Assembly: GCA_028703175.1 (NCBI GenBank)
Contig: JAQVNJ010000091.1
Location: 1-25,919, forward strand
Origin: JAAYCB01 sp012744395
Lineage (GTDB): Bacteria; Planctomycetota; Planctomycetia; Pirellulales; Thermoguttaceae
Length of the DNA stretch: 25,919 nt
Reading direction: 5' to 3'
Under the pieces are notes generated by a model. The model saw only the letters and a program-made list of their open reading frames with translations. It was not told the origin of the DNA and made no database searches. The translations under genes and the position numbers were made by a program. The stretch's first letter is position 1, and each line of letters begins with the position of its first letter. Shown here piece after piece: positions 23,525 through 25,919 of this stretch.

Positions 23525-25919
23525 TTACCGCGCTTGCCCGTCTCTGGGAGGCGGAGCCTGGGCGATCCAGAGCAGGGTCGGCGCGGCGATGAAGATCGAG
23601 CTATAGGTTCCGACCAGGACGCCGACGATCAGCGAGAAGGCGAATGCCCGGATGCCTTGCCCCCCCAGCGCGTAGAGGATCACAACCACGATCAGGGTCG
23701 TGAACGACGTGATGATCGTCCGCGCCAGCGTCTGGTTGATGCTCGTGTTGATCAGGTGGGGCGTCAAGTAGGGCGATTTGCCGCGGATTTCGCGGATCCG
23801 GTCGAAGACGACGATCGTGTCGTTGAGCGAGTAGCCGATCAACGCCAGGAACGCGGCCAGGACCGAGAGGCTGATCTTGAATTCATCGACAAGGGCAAAG
23901 CCCAACAGCGGCGCCAGCCAGGCGCTGATCGCCACCGCGCCAAGGGTGATGAGAACGTCGTGCACCAGCGCGATCACGGCGGCCACGCCGAACATCACGC
24001 GCTCGAAGCGGATCCAGATGTAGACGACCAGGGCGAAAAGGCTCGCCAAGAGGGCGACGGCGGCTCTCCACTGCGTGTCGGTGGCCACGCTGCCGCCGAT
24101 CGTGTTCGACGAGGGGAAGACAGGAGTCGCCTCGACCGAGGCCTTGACCCCGTCGAGCACCTGCCGCCCCTGGTCGGCGGGGAGATAGAGGGAGACGGTC
24201 CACTTCGAGTGACTGCGATCGGGATCGAGGTCCTTGGCATACTCCGGGTTGGTCATTTCGAAGTAGCCGCCGGCGGCGATCGGCTTGATCTGCGCCTGGA
24301 TCTCCTGCTCGAGCGTGGCGTAAGTCATTTTGTTTTCGCCAAAATCGACGGTCCAGGTCACGGCCTCGACCCCCTTCGGGGCTTCTCCGGGCTGCCCGTT
24401 CGGTGCGGCCTGGTCGGCTGGTTTGGCTTGTTCGGGCGGCTTGGCCTGGTCGGCCGTCTCCGCCCGGCTTTTCGCCTCCGCGTCGCCAGGAGCCTCTTCG
24501 CCCTGGGCATTTTCCGGGGCTGGTTGGGGCTGATCGGGCGCGGCGGAGACGGCCGCTTGAGTCGGAAGCAACGTGGAGGGATTCGCGGCAGCGAGCAGGT
24601 TTTCCGGCGGGAGATCACCGCGGCGCAGGCTGGAGGCCGCCGGATCGGGCTTCGATGGCGCTTCAGAGGTTAGACCCGCGTCATCGGGCGGGCCACCACT
24701 GATGGTCATCGAATGGTGGACGAGTCTTTCGCCGAAAACATCCTGAAGCGTGGCCTTGACTTTGCCGAGGAACTCGTCGGCGTCCTCGTTGTCGTCGGGG
24801 CTCGACGTGTTGATTACGTAGCGGCGGCGCGGAGGCTCGCCAGGGTAGCTGACTTCACTGACCGCGAGATCGTCGAAGACGTCGTTGCGGGCAGTCAGCG
24901 TGGTGCGGATTTCCTCGATGTCCTGGTCCTGGTTGAAGACCACCTGGATCGAAACGCCGCCGGTGAAGTCGATGTCCAGCAGGCCGCGGCCGCGGCCGAC
25001 GACGGCGACCAGTCCGACGAGGATCACGATCACCGACAGGGCGCGGGCGACCCGGCTCTGGCCGATGAAATCGATCGTGCCGCCGAGCGGGATGCGAGCC
25101 ATCTTGATCTTCGTCAGCCAGCGCCGCTTCTCGGCAATCTCAAACACGGCGCGCGAGCAGTAGACCGCCGTGAACATGCTGAGCACGACCCCCAGAATCA
25201 GGGTCACGGCAAATCCCTTCACCTGGTCGGAACCGATGATATAGAGCACGATCCCCGTGATCACCGTGGTCAAGTTGGCGTCGATGATCGTCACGGTCGC
25301 GCGGGCGAAGCCGTTGCGAATCGCCATCCGCAGCGTGGCATGGCGGTCCAATTCCTCGCGGATGCGTTCGTAGATCAGCACGTTGGCGTCGACGGCCATG
25401 CCGACGGTGAGCACGACGCCCGCCAGACCCGGCAGGGTGAACGCCGCCTTGATGAGAATCATCACGGCGACGACCAGCACCAGGTTCGTGAGCATCACGA
25501 ACGAGGCCAGCACACCGGCAAAGCGATAATAGAAGATCATGAAGCCCAAGACGGCGACCAGGGAGAACGCGATCGACAAGGCGCCGCGGCGGATCGTGTC
25601 CTGCCCCAGCAACGGCCCGGTGGCCAACTCGCTGACCGGTTTTTCCTTGAGTGTCGTGGGGAGCATGCCGGCGTTGAGCACGTCAACCAAGTCGCGGACC
25701 TCTTCCTTGGTGAAGTCGCCGCTGATCTCGCCCCGGTCGCGGATCATGCTCTTGATGATCGGGGCGGAGAACAGGTGGCCATCGAGCACGATCCCCAGCT
25801 TGCGATAGAAGTTCTGGACCTCGTCGGGAAGGTTCGCGCTGGTCAACTGGCCGAAGAGCTGTCCCCCCTTGGCGTTGAACATGAATTCGACATTCGGACG
25901 GCCCGTCTGATCGACGCCG
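23525..25919 (-). CDS. secDF: SecDF protein-export membrane fusion protein, C-terminal part (N-terminus beyond window edge)
   Basis: SecD and SecF use the proton motive force to help proteins leave the Sec channel. The frame stays open to the last base of the window, so the start and the first part of SecD lie outside. The visible part has the end of the SecD periplasmic domain, then SecD TM helices with the motif MAVDANVLIYERIREEL (about 25350-25403). SecF follows with DIDFTGGVSIQVVF, and later TM helices with YSLNDTIVVFDRIREIRGK (about 23786-23843) and TIITSFTTLIVVV. Between the first SecF periplasmic strands and GVEAVTWTVDFGENKM lies an insert of about 100 residues rich in Ala, Pro, Glu and Gln (about 24370-24690), with KPPEQAKPADQA-type repeats. 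SecD and SecF are fused in one chain, as in many planctomycetes and some other phyla. Confidence 0.97.
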   Translation of the reverse strand, partial: GVDQTGRPNVEFMFNAKGGQLFGQLTSANLPDEVQNFYRKLGIVLDGHLFSAPIIKSMIRDRGEISGDFTKEEVRDLVDVLNAGMLPTTLKEKPVSELATGPLLGQDTIRRGALSIAFSLVAVLGFMIFYYRFAGVLASFVMLTNLVLVVAVMILIKAAFTLPGLAGVVLTVGMAVDANVLIYERIREELDRHATLRMAIRNGFARATVTIIDANLTTVITGIVLYIIGSDQVKGFAVTLILGVVLSMFTAVYCSRAVFEIAEKRRWLTKIKMARIPLGGTIDFIGQSRVARALSVIVILVGLVAVVGRGRGLLDIDFTGGVSIQVVFNQDQDIEEIRTTLTARNDVFDDLAVSEVSYPGEPPRRRYVINTSSPDDNEDADEFLGKVKATLQDVFGERLVHHSMTISGGPPDDAGLTSEAPSKPDPAASSLRRGDLPPENLLAAANPSTLLPTQAAVSAAPDQPQPAPENAQGEEAPGDAEAKSRAETADQAKPPEQAKPADQAAPNGQPGEAPKGVEAVTWTVDFGENKMTYATLEQEIQAQIKPIAAGGYFEMTNPEYAKDLDPDRSHSKWTVSLYLPADQGRQVLDGVKASVEATPVFPSSNTIGGSVATDTQWRAAVALLASLFALVVYIWIRFERVMFGVAAVIALVHDVLITLGAVAISAWLAPLLGFALVDEFKISLSVLAAFLALIGYSLNDTIVVFDRIREIRGKSPYLTPHLINTSINQTLARTIITSFTTLIVVVILYALGGQGIRAFAFSLIVGVLVGTYSSIFIAAPTLLWIAQAPPPRDGQAR

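Overview
The window is G+C-rich bacterial DNA carrying about 16 protein-coding genes. No tRNA, rRNA, CRISPR array, transposase or phage gene was recognised. The gene content points to Planctomycetota, with Pirellulales-like relatives most likely. The signs are an ECF sigma factor coupled to an anti-sigma/VWA (YfbK-type) fusion, a secreted tandem FAD-dependent oxidoreductase with HEAT-like repeats, a DUF5010/GH99-like secreted protein, a Gfo/Idh/MocA dehydrogenase beside a xylose-isomerase-like TIM barrel, a fused SecDF with a long disordered insert, and palindromic or DNA-level repeats between genes. This assignment is inference from content; no marker gene was aligned.

Layout. (1) 54-2636, minus strand: guaA, a small cyclophilin and a Nudix hydrolase, in an apparent operon read from a near-consensus promoter. 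(2) 2766-4244, plus strand: surE and a small lipoprotein, divergent from guaA. (3) 4469-5077, minus strand: a two-TM membrane protein of unknown function. (4) 5078-5649: a gene-poor stretch with a 138-bp near-perfect tandem duplication and a G-run. (5) 5650-9101, plus strand: ECF sigma factor overlapping by four bases with its putative membrane anti-sigma factor, which is fused to a YfbK-like von Willebrand A module. (6) 9322-18206: araA, a secreted DUF5010/GH99-like plus M28 peptidase fusion (minus strand), a secreted double FAD oxidoreductase and a BioF/KBL-like PLP enzyme. (7) 18298-22458: a polyprenyl-phosphate sugar-1-phosphate transferase (minus strand) divergent from a sugar isomerase/epimerase-like TIM barrel and a Gfo/Idh/MocA oxidoreductase. 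(8) 22514-25919, minus strand: a LysM protein and the C-terminal part of a SecDF fusion that runs off the right edge.

How the genes fit together. The left third is mostly housekeeping: GMP synthesis, nucleotide sanitation and protein folding. The middle and right hold a loose carbohydrate theme: L-arabinose isomerisation, a likely secreted glycan-active enzyme, a keto-sugar-type dehydrogenase with a TIM-barrel partner, and exopolysaccharide initiation. These genes do not form one catabolic operon. The most unusual items are the sigma / anti-sigma-VWA pair, the DUF5010-M28 fusion, and several intergenic repeat families. I found no clearly new multi-gene system such as a defence island; the novelty is in domain fusions and repeats. 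Four places have well-spaced sigma-70-like promoter pairs (17-bp spacers), and two of these rule out longer upstream starts for guaA and the sugar transferase.
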